A stretch of 64,000 nucleotides of DNA from Woeseia sp. (GCA_021773015.1 JAJFKW010000001.1:124001-188000); one strand, 5' to 3'. Positions 26,398 through 35,922 are shown, counted from the stretch's first letter. Notes: a model not told the origin generated them from the sequence alone. Numbers and translations are program-made.

Positions 26398-29300
26398 TCA
26401 GTTCGCCTTATGCGCTAGCAGCATCGCATTGTCGTCAAGACGGTCGGTCGAAGCACGTTTCGGACCACGCTGCCGCATGAAAAGTCGGAACAACACTGGA
26501 ACTAGCAACAGCGTCAGAATGGTTGCGACAAATAGACCGAAAACCATGCTGGCGGCTACCGGACCCCACAATAGAGACTTACCGCCTAAGCCAGTTGCAA
26601 GTGAAAACAATCCGGCAATCGTCGTCATCGTGGTCATGAGGATCGGAATTACCCTGCGGCGAGCTGCATACAGTATGGAGTGCAACGGTCGCATGCCGCT
26701 ATTGATGCGTGAGTTCGCGGCATCTATTAAAACGATGGCAGCATTAACGGCGATACCGGTTAACGCAATAACGCCATACAGCGTGTACAGGCTGAGAGGT
26801 TGCTGGGTAACAAACAACCCAAATACAACGCCGGTAAATGCCATTGGTACTGTGACGATAATAAGCAACGGTTGAAAATAGCTACGAAACTGAGTGGCCA
26901 AAATCAGATATATCAGGCCCAGGCCGAACAAAAATAGGATAACCATCGAATCGAGGCTTTCCTGTAAGTCATCGAATGCCCCTGAAAAGTCGATGTCGAC
27001 GCCGGGATATTGTTTCTGTAATAACAGCCATTCGTCATTGATGAATTGGACCGCGGCTAGGGTATTTGGTGAATTTTCACCGAGATCTGCATCAACCGTG
27101 ATTGTGCGCCGGTAATTGTGGTGTTTTATGGTGCCGGTTGCTCGCGATACTTCTGTCGATGAGAGCGCGCGGAAAGTCGTCGATCCGCCACCGGGCAATG
27201 CAATCGGATCGTCTAAGATCGTATCAATTCTATTCAAACTGCGCCGTGGACCGCGAACTCGAAGCTCCACTTTCTCTCCTAGATATCGGGTGAATGCGAT
27301 GACTTCGCCGTCGACGTGTAACCTCAATAATCGTGCGACCGCACCTGGACTCAGCCCAGCTTCGCGAACGGCACGGAAATCTAACTCGAGTGTGAGTTCG
27401 TAGCGGCCAGCTACATCGTTGTCCGTAATGTTTTCGGATCCAGGAATTCGGCGCAAGATTTCTTTAACCGCGTCGGCTGCCGGGCGCAATTCCTCATAGC
27501 GGTCACCACGGACTTTCACGCTGATGTCTTTTGCTACCGGTGGGCCACCCGACAATTCAAAAAACGACACCTCACCGTTGCCAGGCGTGTTTAACGCAGC
27601 TTCCCGTACTGCGTCGACAACTTCGCTAACACTGCGATCGGTCGACCCTTTCGGTTGTAGAGAGACCTGAATTTGGCCGTAGTTGTCTCCAAACAACCCC
27701 TCGGCATCGGTGAATTTGATGCCCGCCATCGTGGTGATAGCGCGAACCTCTTCTGGGCGAAGGTGTGGCCGAATTGCGCGTTCGACACGCTCAGATTGAG
27801 CCAAAGTCTGATCGAGCGGTGCGTCGGGTGGCATGTCGATGTTCACGTAGAACATTCGAATGGGATCGAATGTGAAGAAATTTACTTTCACCGCGCCCGT
27901 GGCGACGCCAGTTACCGCCAACACGAAGGCCAGTGCCGCAATTACAAATAGTGGTGCTGGCTTACGCATTACACGAGCCAATAATTTCGTGTATTTAACC
28001 CGCACCCAATGTGTCCACCGGCCGCGCCAATGCTGCATCGGATCAATGGCTTTTACCGGCTGTTTGGATGAGCCGATTACGTGCGAAGGGAGAATCCAGT
28101 ACGCCTCAATCAAGCTCACGAGCAAGCCAATCGTCACCACGACCGGAATCACGATCATGAATTTGCCAATGATGCCGGGTAGTAGCATCAGTGGAACGAA
28201 GGCGGAGATCGTGGTGAACACCGCGGACGTTACTGGCTTAACAACTTCCGATAAAGAATCCAGTGCGGCAGTGATGACCTCCTGTCCACGCTGCAGTCGG
28301 TAGTAGAGTGCTTCAACAACGACGACAGCGTCGTCTACCAACATGCCGAGCACGATTACAATACCGAGCAGCACCGATACATTAAGGGTGCTGCCCAGCA
28401 TGTTCAGAACCCAGAATGTGCCGGCAATGGAAAATGCTATGCCTAACGTGACGAAGGATGCGATGCGTATACCTAGAAATAGCCAGCACACGCCCAACAC
28501 TAAAATCAGTCCCAGCGCAGCATTGGTTTGCATGACGGTAATTGCTTTGCGAGTTTGCGTTGTCTGATCATCCGACAAGATAATCTCGAGTCCGCTTCCT
28601 GCAAGGATTTCGTTTTTTGATTCAATGTACGCGTTGACTCGATCAACCAATTCAAGGGTATTGGTGAAACTGACTTTGGTTATGGCCATTGAGATGGCAG
28701 GGCGACCGTTGAAACTCACCAGCTGTACTGATTCTTTTCGGCCCCGTTTTACCTGAGCAACCTGGTCTAGCGGAATTTTATTCTGTGCGGTTCCGGGTAC
28801 TGAGATCAAGAATTTCGCAAGTTCTTCTGGTTCTGTCGTTTTGCCTTTAACGCGTAACAACCAAGCTTCATTGCCAATGTCAACTTTTCCCGCCGAAATA
28901 TCTTGATAGGCTGCACGAAGTTGATCCGCGAGGTCTGACGCTCGCAAACCGAATGCAGCAAGTGCTCGCGGATCTACTTCGATATGCAATTCGGGCTCAT
29001 TAAAGCCAAACGCCTGCACCCGATTGACGCCGGTCAAGCGTTCAATCTCTTCCTTTACTAGCTTTCCTTGGCGACGCAGCCTTTCATCATCAGCCTGACC
29101 AACGACCACGACGATTGCCGTAGGGAATCCGTTTGAGGTCGTGATTTCGAGGATCCGTGGATCATCTGCGTCATCCGGGAGCTCATCGTTTGCCTTGCTT
29201 TGAATCTCGCGGCGTAGGTCTGTGAGTCTCTTGTCGAAATCGCGTTCCGACAACTCGCGAAAACGGACCAAAATATCTGACACCCCTTGTTGCGAACTGC

Positions 29301-29544
29301 TGCTAACAAAACGAATGTCTTGAACATTTCGCAGCGCGTCTTCGAGCGGGCTGGTCACGAGTTGCTCGACATCGGCAGCAGTTGTACCGGGCAACCTGGT
29401 GTTGATGTTGACGAAATTGAAGTTTATCTCTGGGTCTTGTTCGCGCGGCATCTCCAGATACGAGAGAGCGCCCATGATAAGAACGACAGTAAACAAAATA
29501 TTGACCAACGGATGGTTGGTCAACAATGTACGTACGAATTTCAT
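26398..29544 (-). CDS. RND efflux permease
   Basis: A 1048-residue inner-membrane proton-driven transporter with the RND layout: a helix at 10-30, a large periplasmic loop, six helices, then the repeat of this pattern. The N-terminal MPREQDPEINF and LPGTTAADVEQLVTSPLE segments and the TM4 motif GMLVDDAVVVVEAL, with its proton-relay aspartates, are typical. It belongs to the branch of hydrophobe/drug efflux pumps related to VexF/MexF-type proteins. It overlaps the adaptor gene by four bases. No outer-membrane factor is encoded nearby, so a shared TolC is presumed. Confidence 0.92.
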   Translation of the reverse strand: MKFVRTLLTNHPLVNILFTVVLIMGALSYLEMPREQDPEINFNFVNINTRLPGTTAADVEQLVTSPLEDALRNVQDIRFVSSSSQQGVSDILVRFRELSERDFDKRLTDLRREIQSKANDELPDDADDPRILEITTSNGFPTAIVVVVGQADDERLRRQGKLVKEEIERLTGVNRVQAFGFNEPELHIEVDPRALAAFGLRASDLADQLRAAYQDISAGKVDIGNEAWLLRVKGKTTEPEELAKFLISVPGTAQNKIPLDQVAQVKRGRKESVQLVSFNGRPAISMAITKVSFTNTLELVDRVNAYIESKNEILAGSGLEIILSDDQTTQTRKAITVMQTNAALGLILVLGVCWLFLGIRIASFVTLGIAFSIAGTFWVLNMLGSTLNVSVLLGIVIVLGMLVDDAVVVVEALYYRLQRGQEVITAALDSLSEVVKPVTSAVFTTISAFVPLMLLPGIIGKFMIVIPVVVTIGLLVSLIEAYWILPSHVIGSSKQPVKAIDPMQHWRGRWTHWVRVKYTKLLARVMRKPAPLFVIAALAFVLAVTGVATGAVKVNFFTFDPIRMFYVNIDMPPDAPLDQTLAQSERVERAIRPHLRPEEVRAITTMAGIKFTDAEGLFGDNYGQIQVSLQPKGSTDRSVSEVVDAVREAALNTPGNGEVSFFELSGGPPVAKDISVKVRGDRYEELRPAADAVKEILRRIPGSENITDNDVAGRYELTLELDFRAVREAGLSPGAVARLLRLHVDGEVIAFTRYLGEKVELRVRGPRRSLNRIDTILDDPIALPGGGSTTFRALSSTEVSRATGTIKHHNYRRTITVDADLGENSPNTLAAVQFINDEWLLLQKQYPGVDIDFSGAFDDLQESLDSMVILFLFGLGLIYLILATQFRSYFQPLLIIVTVPMAFTGVVFGLFVTQQPLSLYTLYGVIALTGIAVNAAIVLIDAANSRINSGMRPLHSILYAARRRVIPILMTTMTTIAGLFSLATGLGGKSLLWGPVAASMVFGLFVATILTLLLVPVLFRLFMRQRGPKRASTDRLDDNAMLLAHKAN

Positions 29545-30590
29545 TGTGCGGATACTGTTATGTCATCGCCGTCCTGCAACCTAAAATGCCCACGATAAAT
29601 GACCAGCGTATCTAGCGGGAGCTCCGTTCGAGCTGGCCGGCCTTCTTGCGCGAGGGCAATCGGAAAAAACCGAGCCCTTCCACTATCGGCGACAAACACA
29701 CCTAAACTCATACCACGTTGCACGATATATTCAACTGGGATCAATCTTGAGCCTTGACTCCAAACAACGTGGCCACTGCTACCAATAGGTGCAACATCTG
29801 CCACGAAGTGAAATCTCGCGTACACCACTCGACTGGTTGCGTCGATAACATTTGATAATCGTGCCAATTCAACTTGCCAGACATTGCCGCGACTCTCGAA
29901 TCGTTGATCTGAGGCATCCGTAATGTCGAGGGCGTAGCGTGGATCGAGCTCGACGTCAATTTCCCGCTCGGCGGTCTGGACCAAGGTGATTAGTGGCGTG
30001 CCAGGTTGCGCGTAGTTACCAACTTGTGCCTGGCGTTCGACAATCGAGGCATCGAACGGCGCTCTAATCTCTGTTCGAGAAAGGTCAAGTCGAGCACGGT
30101 CTACCGCTACAAGTTGCGATGAGCGATTCGCTCGAAATACTGCCAAGCTTGCAATCCTTGACTGTAATTCTTCGTCCGATATGAAGTTTTTGAGTAACAA
30201 CTCCTCAGCATTCTTTAATTTAGATTGTGCCTCGATAATTCTCGCATCGACCGCAGCCAATTCCGCATTCGCTTGTGCTAGCGCCAAGCGCGCGTTGTCG
30301 TCGTCAAGGCGAATCAATAATTCATTTTTGGACACTTCGGCACCGACATCTGCGAGCACGCTGTCGACAGTTGCGGTTACCTGTGATGTTACAACCGCAC
30401 GATTTGCAGAAATGACGGTGGCTGGTGCTCGCAGTTCGTGGCTAACCAACAGTTCTGCCAATGGTCGCGCCGCAACCTGAATGGACTGTGCCGCAAAAAC
30501 ATTGCCAATGAAAAAATGCAGCAGAATGAGAAATGCGAAGATTATGCGCACTGAATAAATACTCTTATTGGTTATTGAATCGGCCAGCAC
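29541..30590 (-). CDS. RND efflux periplasmic adaptor (membrane fusion protein)
   Basis: A 349-residue HlyD/AcrA-family adaptor with a signal peptide (hydrophobic FAFLILLHFFIGNVFA), a lipoyl half-motif around VVTSQVTATVDSVLADVGAEV, a coiled coil at about 100-150 (LAQANAELAAVDARIIEAQSKL), the second lipoyl half (RTEIRAPFDASIVERQAQVGNY) and a beta-barrel domain. It would link the RND permease to an outer-membrane channel. It precedes the permease with an ATGA overlap. Confidence 0.9.
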   Translation of the reverse strand: MLADSITNKSIYSVRIIFAFLILLHFFIGNVFAAQSIQVAARPLAELLVSHELRAPATVISANRAVVTSQVTATVDSVLADVGAEVSKNELLIRLDDDNARLALAQANAELAAVDARIIEAQSKLKNAEELLLKNFISDEELQSRIASLAVFRANRSSQLVAVDRARLDLSRTEIRAPFDASIVERQAQVGNYAQPGTPLITLVQTAEREIDVELDPRYALDITDASDQRFESRGNVWQVELARLSNVIDATSRVVYARFHFVADVAPIGSSGHVVWSQGSRLIPVEYIVQRGMSLGVFVADSGRARFFPIALAQEGRPARTELPLDTLVIYRGHFRLQDGDDITVSAQ

Positions 30591-30749
30591 TCGCGCCCAG
30601 CGAATACCCAGATATCGTCGAATCTGTAGTATGGTCAGCCCGTATACTTAGTTCGATTGAGACAATTTGTCTATTGTATGCCTTAGAGCCGTTCGTCAAA
30701 ACCCCTGAATGAGGGATATTGCGTGATTCTGAAGGAGCCAAATCTAACG

Positions 30750-31340
30750 ATGTGTTTCGGATCTTCCCTCAAGCGAAAGGTCTCGCTTGGTCTCCTTGCC
30801 GTCGTGCTATTGTCGACCGTGCTCGGTTGTGCGAGCCGGGAACAGTTAGTGCCGCACCCAGCGGTAGCTTCAGCACCAACCAATTTCTCTGGCAACTGGA
30901 AAATACGGCCACAAGATTCAGCAACCGAGCAGCGTGTTACCCGTGTAGCACGCAAAATCAGCGGAGTGAAATTCAACCGGTCTGCGCGCAGACGTGCGCA
31001 GGGCGACGCTGGGCTAGCATTATTGTTCCTGGAACTAGGCAAAAAATTAAAAGTAACTCAAACGGATCATGGCCTGTTTATCAGTTTTGACCGATCCGTG
31101 GTGGAAGAGTACCGATTCGGCGAGGATAGATTGCTAAGGCTCGGTGAAGTCGAGGTGCAACGCGTTTCCGGTTGGGATGCGACGGCATACGTTATAGAAA
31201 CCCTGGACAAAAATAGTACGAAACTCTCGGAACGAGTTTGGCTTAGCAACGGCGATGAGATTCTAAACAGGAAAATTACGATTCGAAATCGAAAACTCGA
31301 GGAACAATTTGTCTTGCAGCGTTTCGATCGAGTCGACTAG
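30750..31340 (+). CDS. Hypothetical lipoprotein
   Basis: About 196 residues with a lipoprotein signal: KRKVSLGLLAVVLLSTVLGC, with the acylated Cys at about 27. The mature part starts with a Ser/Pro-rich linker, then a FSGNWKI strand and alternating beta-like segments (LKVTQTDHGLFISFD, EEYRFGED). ATG 30750 is favoured by AAGGAG upstream; GTG 30723 is an alternative. I do not recognise a family. The gene is divergent from the RND adaptor, with about 160 bp between. Confidence 0.6.
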   Translation: MCFGSSLKRKVSLGLLAVVLLSTVLGCASREQLVPHPAVASAPTNFSGNWKIRPQDSATEQRVTRVARKISGVKFNRSARRRAQGDAGLALLFLELGKKLKVTQTDHGLFISFDRSVVEEYRFGEDRLLRLGEVEVQRVSGWDATAYVIETLDKNSTKLSERVWLSNGDEILNRKITIRNRKLEEQFVLQRFDRVD

Positions 31341-31434
31341 GCATGCGTTACAGAATGCGGGGAGCGGATCTGGCTGGCCCGGCGGGATAAAAGGCAAACC
31401 GAATCCACCCCCCGACTCACGAACGCTGTATTGA

Positions 31435-32031
31435 CTATTTTTCCATCTCAAACGTGAATTTGTTCCGCAAGCCACGCGTTACGAGTGGCTCGCCGTTGAC
31501 GACGCGTGGCTTGTATCTGAATCGCTTGGCTGCATCTATAGATGGCTTCTCGAAAATTTTGTGGCTGGATTGGATGACAACGACGTTTTCAACCACGCCC
31601 ATTTCGTTGACGTCGTACATGACGACGACGAAGCCCTCCAAATCTTGAGTAATGGCACGCATCGGATAATTCGGCTGTCCCTTGACCATGCTGACAAGCG
31701 CTCCATCGTTGCGATCAAATGATATTTTGTTTGCGCCGCGCCCTGGCACTGTCGGGGTCGTTCTTGGTATGTAGATAGTTGAGCCATTGTTGCTGATCGT
31801 TGTCGGAGGTGTATGGGTTGGAACCGGTAGCGGTGGGCTGATTTCGTCGATAATTTCCTGCTTTGTATTGAGGTCTTCGATAGGTTTTTCCATCACGAAG
31901 GTCAAAGTGGCGCGGTCGCGGGTGCCCATGGCGTGGCCTGATTCCATGTCTATCAAAACGTGCATGGCGTACAGCAGAGAGGCGGTGACCGCGATTCCGA
32001 CCGGGGCTGAGGCTAGTAGTCGCATCATCAT
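31435..32031 (-). CDS. TonB family energy transducer
   Basis: A 198-residue protein with an N-terminal membrane anchor (about 8-26), a proline-rich linker (SPPLPVPTHTPPTT, about 65-80) and a C-terminal TonB domain (about 115-197) containing NYPMRAITQDLEGFVVVMYDVN and the FRYKPRVVNGEP strand. It would couple the ExbBD proton motor to outer-membrane receptors; neither ExbBD nor a receptor lies here. It is divergent from the PadR gene, so the operators between them may regulate it too. Confidence 0.85.
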   Translation of the reverse strand: MMMRLLASAPVGIAVTASLLYAMHVLIDMESGHAMGTRDRATLTFVMEKPIEDLNTKQEIIDEISPPLPVPTHTPPTTISNNGSTIYIPRTTPTVPGRGANKISFDRNDGALVSMVKGQPNYPMRAITQDLEGFVVVMYDVNEMGVVENVVVIQSSHKIFEKPSIDAAKRFRYKPRVVNGEPLVTRGLRNKFTFEMEK

Positions 32032-32077
32032 TAATTTTGCTCCATTTTAGGTTGCCGCCTGTATACTTGGTGTTTCG

Positions 32078-32141
32078 AGGTATACTACATACCTTGAACT
32101 AAAAAGTATAGATTGACATACCTATTTATTCGAGGTATGTT
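32078..32141 (+). promoter_or_regulatory. PadR promoter with two dyad operators
   Basis: A sigma70 promoter is seen as TTGACA (32113-32118), a 17-bp spacer and TATGTT (32136-32141). It is overlapped exactly by a perfect 8-bp dyad, ACATACCT-N9-AGGTATGT (32116-32140). A second related dyad, AGGTAT-N5-ATACCT, lies at 32078-32094. PadR proteins often bind ATGT/ACAT dyads in their own promoters, so this is a strong candidate for autorepression. Confidence 0.75.
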
Positions 32142-32163
32142 CGGTTAATCAATTTGTAGCTGC

Positions 32164-32511
32164 ATGATGTACATGGCAAAAACCAATCCCCCCTTTATGA
32201 GCGGTGTCCCTGAATTGCTCCTGTTGCGTCTTTTGAACGAAAAAGAGATGTACGGGTACGAACTGGTTCGATCCGTGAAGACGGTAACCGACGAAGCAAT
32301 TTCGTTGGGGGAGGGGGTAATTTATCCGGTGTTGCACAGCTTGGAGCGGGGCGGCGCGCTTAAAGCACGTCGAAAATCTGTGTCCGGTCGGACACGTGTC
32401 TACTATTCCCTAACAGGCAAGGGTCGCACCCGGCTTGAACGATTGCACGGTGAGTGGAAGCGTATTGAAAGCGGAATTCGTGCTGCGCTGGACGCGCCTG
32501 GATATGCCTAA
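32164..32511 (+). CDS. PadR family transcriptional regulator
   Basis: A 115-residue winged-helix protein of the short PadR type. The family core SGVPELLLLRLLNEKEMYGYELVRSV and ISLGEGVIYPVLHSLERGGALKARR (recognition helix and wing), followed by RVYYSLTGKGRTRLE, are all clear. Several ATG codons (32164, 32167, 32173) could start it. It overlaps the next gene by eight bases, a common PadR plus membrane-partner arrangement in which the ligand signal and the repressor are co-expressed. Confidence 0.92.
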   Translation: MMYMAKTNPPFMSGVPELLLLRLLNEKEMYGYELVRSVKTVTDEAISLGEGVIYPVLHSLERGGALKARRKSVSGRTRVYYSLTGKGRTRLERLHGEWKRIESGIRAALDAPGYA

Positions 32512-32929
32512 TAAGGCGCTACAAGGCTTTCACCTTCGGCTGATAGATGCCGGCGTCTCCGCACGCGTTGCAAACAGAGCGGTTCAAGAATTCAGTGACC
32601 ATATCGATGACTTAGCCATCGAATCGATGAACGACGGGTTCGATGCTGAGCAAGCCGAGCGCCGCGCATTGGCACAGCTTGGCGACTTGGCGGCTATCGC
32701 TAAAGAGATGGCCAGTCGAACTGAGTTGAAAGTCTGGGTTTATCGCTATCCGCGACTGGCTCGCCTCGTCTTGCCCATCCTTTACTTTGCGCTGCTTCCT
32801 ACCGCACCCATATTCGCTGGGGTTGCAAAAGCGCCAGTGATTGTGAGGTGGGGTACGTGCGCTATGCTGGGCGCTGCCATCACAGCGTTAATGTTTCTCG
32901 TCTTGCAGCTATCAATCGCCGTAACTTAA
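32504..32929 (+). CDS. HAAS/DUF1700-like PadR-partner membrane protein
   Basis: A 141-residue protein from ATG 32504, overlapping the PadR stop. The N-terminal helical part has the pattern seen in PadR-associated DUF1700/HAAS proteins: FSDHIDDLAIESMNDGFDAEQAERRALAQLGD, then AIAKEM. It is followed by two membrane helices (about 85-105 and 115-137). Such proteins are thought to be membrane-side partners of PadR regulators. A longer frame from 32435 would run through PadR and is not preferred. Confidence 0.7.
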   Translation: MPNKALQGFHLRLIDAGVSARVANRAVQEFSDHIDDLAIESMNDGFDAEQAERRALAQLGDLAAIAKEMASRTELKVWVYRYPRLARLVLPILYFALLPTAPIFAGVAKAPVIVRWGTCAMLGAAITALMFLVLQLSIAVT

Positions 32930-32951
32930 TTTCGTCGAACGCCGCTATACA

Positions 32952-33725
32952 TTAAGTGGGCTGATACTGGGTGAGCACTGCGCGAACAGCCAATTTGCCG
33001 TCGCGATGTTGTTCGATCAGAACCGGCAAAAAATTAAGTTCTTCAACGCACCACAATGTCGTAATGCGTGACGACTCTTGTTTTCGGTGTTGAATGCCTA
33101 CGGCAGTAAACTTACCGAACGGCACCTTAATTTTTTTGTTTCCGACATTGCTAATTTGTAGTGACTTCAGCTCATCTTCATCCAGCATAGAATACTCGCT
33201 GCCAGCTTCACCATTGAGCAGGTCCAACATCAATTCGTACTGAATAGACACTCTGTCATGCACCCGGCCATCGAGTATCAGCGTAACGGGATTGCTGTTG
33301 ACCGACCCGGTAACCCGATTTTCTGCCCAGTCAAAATCAAAGCTCATTTGCTTATCTTTTTTGGAAATTTTGTCCGTTGATTCATAGTGCAGCGGTTTTA
33401 CGCCGCCATCTTGAATCATGAACGTCGAATGTTCGACGACATCGCCGCGTACGAAAAGTCTCGCCAGGCCGGAGGCGCGTAATTCCGACTTCGCGGAATA
33501 GCCATTTTCCGTAACTTTGACTTCAGTACGCATCTTGCCACTGAGCACGCTTATCTTGACTTTGTACTCGGCGACATGTGGTGTCAAAGTTCGTAGAGCG
33601 ATGTCTGCAGAATCAAGAGAATTGTCAACGTCAGTTGGTGGGCCGACAGACTCGGCAAACGCTGGCGCGACCATCAGAATAACGGCGTATTTCCAGAAAA
33701 AGCGCAATTGATAGATTCGTTGCAT
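32952..33725 (-). CDS. DUF3108 exported protein
   Basis: A 257-residue protein with a signal peptide (about 1-25) and a DUF3108 domain: HVAEYKVKISVLSGKMRTEVKV, then FDFDWAENRVTGSVN, DGRVHDRVSIQYELMLDLLNGE, and a final TTLWCVEELNFLPVLIEQHRDGKL segment. The family is periplasmic or outer-membrane associated and structurally related to lipid-binding beta folds; no activity is known. It is convergent with the PadR operon (22 bp apart). Confidence 0.82.
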   Translation of the reverse strand: MQRIYQLRFFWKYAVILMVAPAFAESVGPPTDVDNSLDSADIALRTLTPHVAEYKVKISVLSGKMRTEVKVTENGYSAKSELRASGLARLFVRGDVVEHSTFMIQDGGVKPLHYESTDKISKKDKQMSFDFDWAENRVTGSVNSNPVTLILDGRVHDRVSIQYELMLDLLNGEAGSEYSMLDEDELKSLQISNVGNKKIKVPFGKFTAVGIQHRKQESSRITTLWCVEELNFLPVLIEQHRDGKLAVRAVLTQYQPT

Positions 33726-33848
33726 AAGGATCCGATTGTCGTAGTGAGGCGAGGAAAGTGCATCTCGTCACCATCGCCGACATGATAGTAAATGATTGAT
33801 CCAACGAGAACAGAAAAAGCGATCGTCAATGCTGTCACAGTGACGCTG

Positions 33849-33866
33849 AACCGTCAGTGAACGGTT
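33849..33866. promoter_or_regulatory. Small dyad upstream of fabH-like gene
   Basis: AACCGT-N6-ACGGTT, perfect 6-bp arms, about 135 bp before the FabH-like start. It lies in the 275-bp region between the divergent DUF3108 and FabH genes. It could be an operator or a leader hairpin. Confidence 0.25.
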
Positions 33867-34000
33867 AGCCAGGTTCGAGTTGTGTAGTTTGCGGTATCAG
33901 TCTTCGCTCGCGCAATGTACTATGGCCGCTTCGTCGCACCAATACTCATAAAAAGATTATATAAAACAATGGTTAAGCATCCTGTTGGTGGCTTGATGTC

Positions 34001-34969
34001 ATGACATTCGCGCGCATTTCGGGAACCGGCGGCTATCTTCCAGAGCGCGTGATGACCAATCATGAGCTTGAAACCATCGTTGACACATCCGACGAGTGGA
34101 TCCGTGATCGGTCTGGCATTCGACAACGACATATCGCCGCTGATAACGAGACAACTTCGGATATGGCCTTGTCTGCCGCGCGGGAGGCTCTGGCAGCCGC
34201 GAAGGTCGAGGTTGCGGACATTGACCTTATTATTGTGGCTACAACCACGCCGGATCGTGTATTTCCAAGCGTCGCCTGTACTGTACAAAGGAAGCTGGGA
34301 ATCCATGACATTCCAGCGTTTGACATACATGCAGCGTGTTCAGGGTTCATGTTCGCACTAGATGTGGCAAATCGATTTGTTAAAACAGGTGGCGCGAGCA
34401 ATGTTCTGGTCATTGGTGCCGAAATATATTCGCGAATTTTGGACTGGTCTGATCGCGCAACTTGCGTATTGTTTGGCGACGGCGCAGGAGCGGTCGTATT
34501 GCAGGCAGCGGAAGAAGCAGGGATCGTTTCCACGCACATCCATTCAAATGGCAAACACGAAGAATTGTTATACGTCTCGGGAAGTGTCGGAGATCGAGGG
34601 ACCGAGCGACAAAGTGATGCCGCATTTATCAAAATGCGAGGCAACGAAATATTTAGAAAAGCGGTCGCAGCGCTCGGCAATATTGCGCGCGAAACGCTAG
34701 CCGGCAATGGTATTACCAAAAGCGACTTGTCCTGGTTAGTGCCTCATCAGGCCAATCTGCGCATAATCTCTGCGACTGCAAAAAAACTCTGCCTGCCGAT
34801 GGAGCGGGTGGTAGTTACGGTCGACCAACATGCCAATACATCCAGCGCTTCAATCCCGCTTGCATTAGATGTGGCAGTTCGGGATGGACGAATTAAGCGC
34901 GGCGATTTGCTACTTTTTGAGGCCTTCGGTGCCGGGCTTACCTGGGGCTCAGCGCTCGTCAAATACTGA
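34001..34969 (+). CDS. Beta-ketoacyl-ACP synthase III (FabH-like), orphan copy
   Basis: A 322-residue thiolase-fold enzyme with the full KAS III triad: Cys113 in HAACSGF, His249 in PHQANLRII and Asn279 in HANTSSASIPLAL, almost the same numbering as E. coli FabH (112/244/274). It would condense an acyl-CoA starter with malonyl-ACP. It is not in a plsX-fabH-fabD cluster, so it may be a second copy dedicated to a special starter unit rather than the housekeeping enzyme. Confidence 0.92.
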   Translation: MTFARISGTGGYLPERVMTNHELETIVDTSDEWIRDRSGIRQRHIAADNETTSDMALSAAREALAAAKVEVADIDLIIVATTTPDRVFPSVACTVQRKLGIHDIPAFDIHAACSGFMFALDVANRFVKTGGASNVLVIGAEIYSRILDWSDRATCVLFGDGAGAVVLQAAEEAGIVSTHIHSNGKHEELLYVSGSVGDRGTERQSDAAFIKMRGNEIFRKAVAALGNIARETLAGNGITKSDLSWLVPHQANLRIISATAKKLCLPMERVVVTVDQHANTSSASIPLALDVAVRDGRIKRGDLLLFEAFGAGLTWGSALVKY

Positions 34970-35194
34970 ATATGGGTGAGCGTATGCGGGCTGCCTAGGA
35001 AATATCGGTCGTTATTGAGGCCCACGTATTTGCCCAAACGGTTTAAAAAGAAAGTTAACAATATCTTATAACTATCGGAATTATAAGTATAAAATATTCT
35101 CTATGGATTCCTGCTAGACTTGGCGGCGTCCTGAAGTCGCAAAAATCTAAATGCGGCGACGATAAAAATCATAATAATTATAAAGGGGATAACG

Positions 35195-35503
35195 ATGGAC
35201 TTAAGCAAAATCGTCAGACTGGTTGCTGTGCTGTTTGCGGTGGTTGCGGCGTTGGTGGATGTGCCACAGGCTGCGGTGATCATTGCCGTGCTCGGATTGG
35301 TTGCAGGCTGGTTCATTGAGGAAGATCGAGCAATGATGTTTCTGGTGGTTACGATCGCATTGGGCGTATGCCATGGTGCGTTGAATGCCATTCCAGGAGT
35401 CGGCGAGTATCTAACCGCGATTCTCGGCAGCGTTAGCGGATTATTTTACGCTGCCGCTTGCACTGTGATCGTGGTGGGATTAGTCAAGCGTCTCATGCCG
35501 TAG
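35195..35503 (+). CDS. Small hypothetical membrane protein
   Basis: A 102-residue protein, nearly all hydrophobic, with about three to four membrane segments (7-24, 26-42, 48-70, 78-98) and a short GVGEYLTAIL motif. An AAGGGG ribosome site lies 8 bp before ATG. A terminator follows 45 bp downstream, so this is a single-gene transcript. I do not recognise a family. Confidence 0.65.
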   Translation: MDLSKIVRLVAVLFAVVAALVDVPQAAVIIAVLGLVAGWFIEEDRAMMFLVVTIALGVCHGALNAIPGVGEYLTAILGSVSGLFYAAACTVIVVGLVKRLMP

Positions 35504-35548
35504 TTCGATCGAGATACCGGCATCCAGATCATTGGATGTAGTGAATAC

Positions 35549-35573
35549 AGGGCCCACGCAAGTGGGCCTTTGT
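35549..35573 (+). terminator. Intrinsic terminator after small membrane protein
   Basis: The stem GGCCCAC/GTGGGCC (35551-35557, 35562-35568) has a GCAA tetraloop and two more pairs outside. It is followed by TTTGTTGTT, a short T-rich tract. This is a classical rho-independent terminator for the preceding gene. Confidence 0.85.
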
Positions 35574-35763
35574 TGTTGCTGGTCATGATGATCTTGCGAT
35601 TCTTGATTACATAATCTGCAAAATGGCTCCATCATGCGAATTTTGTGTGAACTGGTTCTCACTTTTACGAACTGTGTGTCTCTATACTGCGACAGTATTA
35701 GGCATGTCGCTGATATGCGACAGGTAAAAGGAATTGCGCAGTTTTTTAGGAACAGAGCAGGCT

Positions 35764-35922
35764 ATGGATATACCCATCTCAGAATCGAGCGTGACGCTGC
35801 AACTGTCATTGATTCAAAAGCGCTGTCGCGAACTAATGGACGACAGCACGGATTTGCAATTAACGCTGGAAGAGTCCGTTGCCGACGAAAGTGGTAGCGA
35901 CCCGTATAATCAACATCGCTAG
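35764..35922 (+). CDS. Possible small acidic protein
   Basis: A 52-residue frame from ATG 35764, with AGCAGG a few bases before it. The protein is acidic and serine-rich, with a helical middle (LSLIQKRCRELMDD) and a tail rich in Glu, Asp and Ser. No family is recognised. The other 270 bases of this gap hold the terminator and two copies of TGCGACAG (35688-35724) but nothing else that can be named. A TTG-started longer form (35734) is possible. Confidence 0.35.
   Translation: MDIPISESSVTLQLSLIQKRCRELMDDSTDLQLTLEESVADESGSDPYNQHR

Noticed and set aside
26282-26875. 197-codon plus-strand ORF opposite the RND permease end
   Set aside because: Shadow of the permease and the FAD oxidoreductase boundary; no start signal and no family features.
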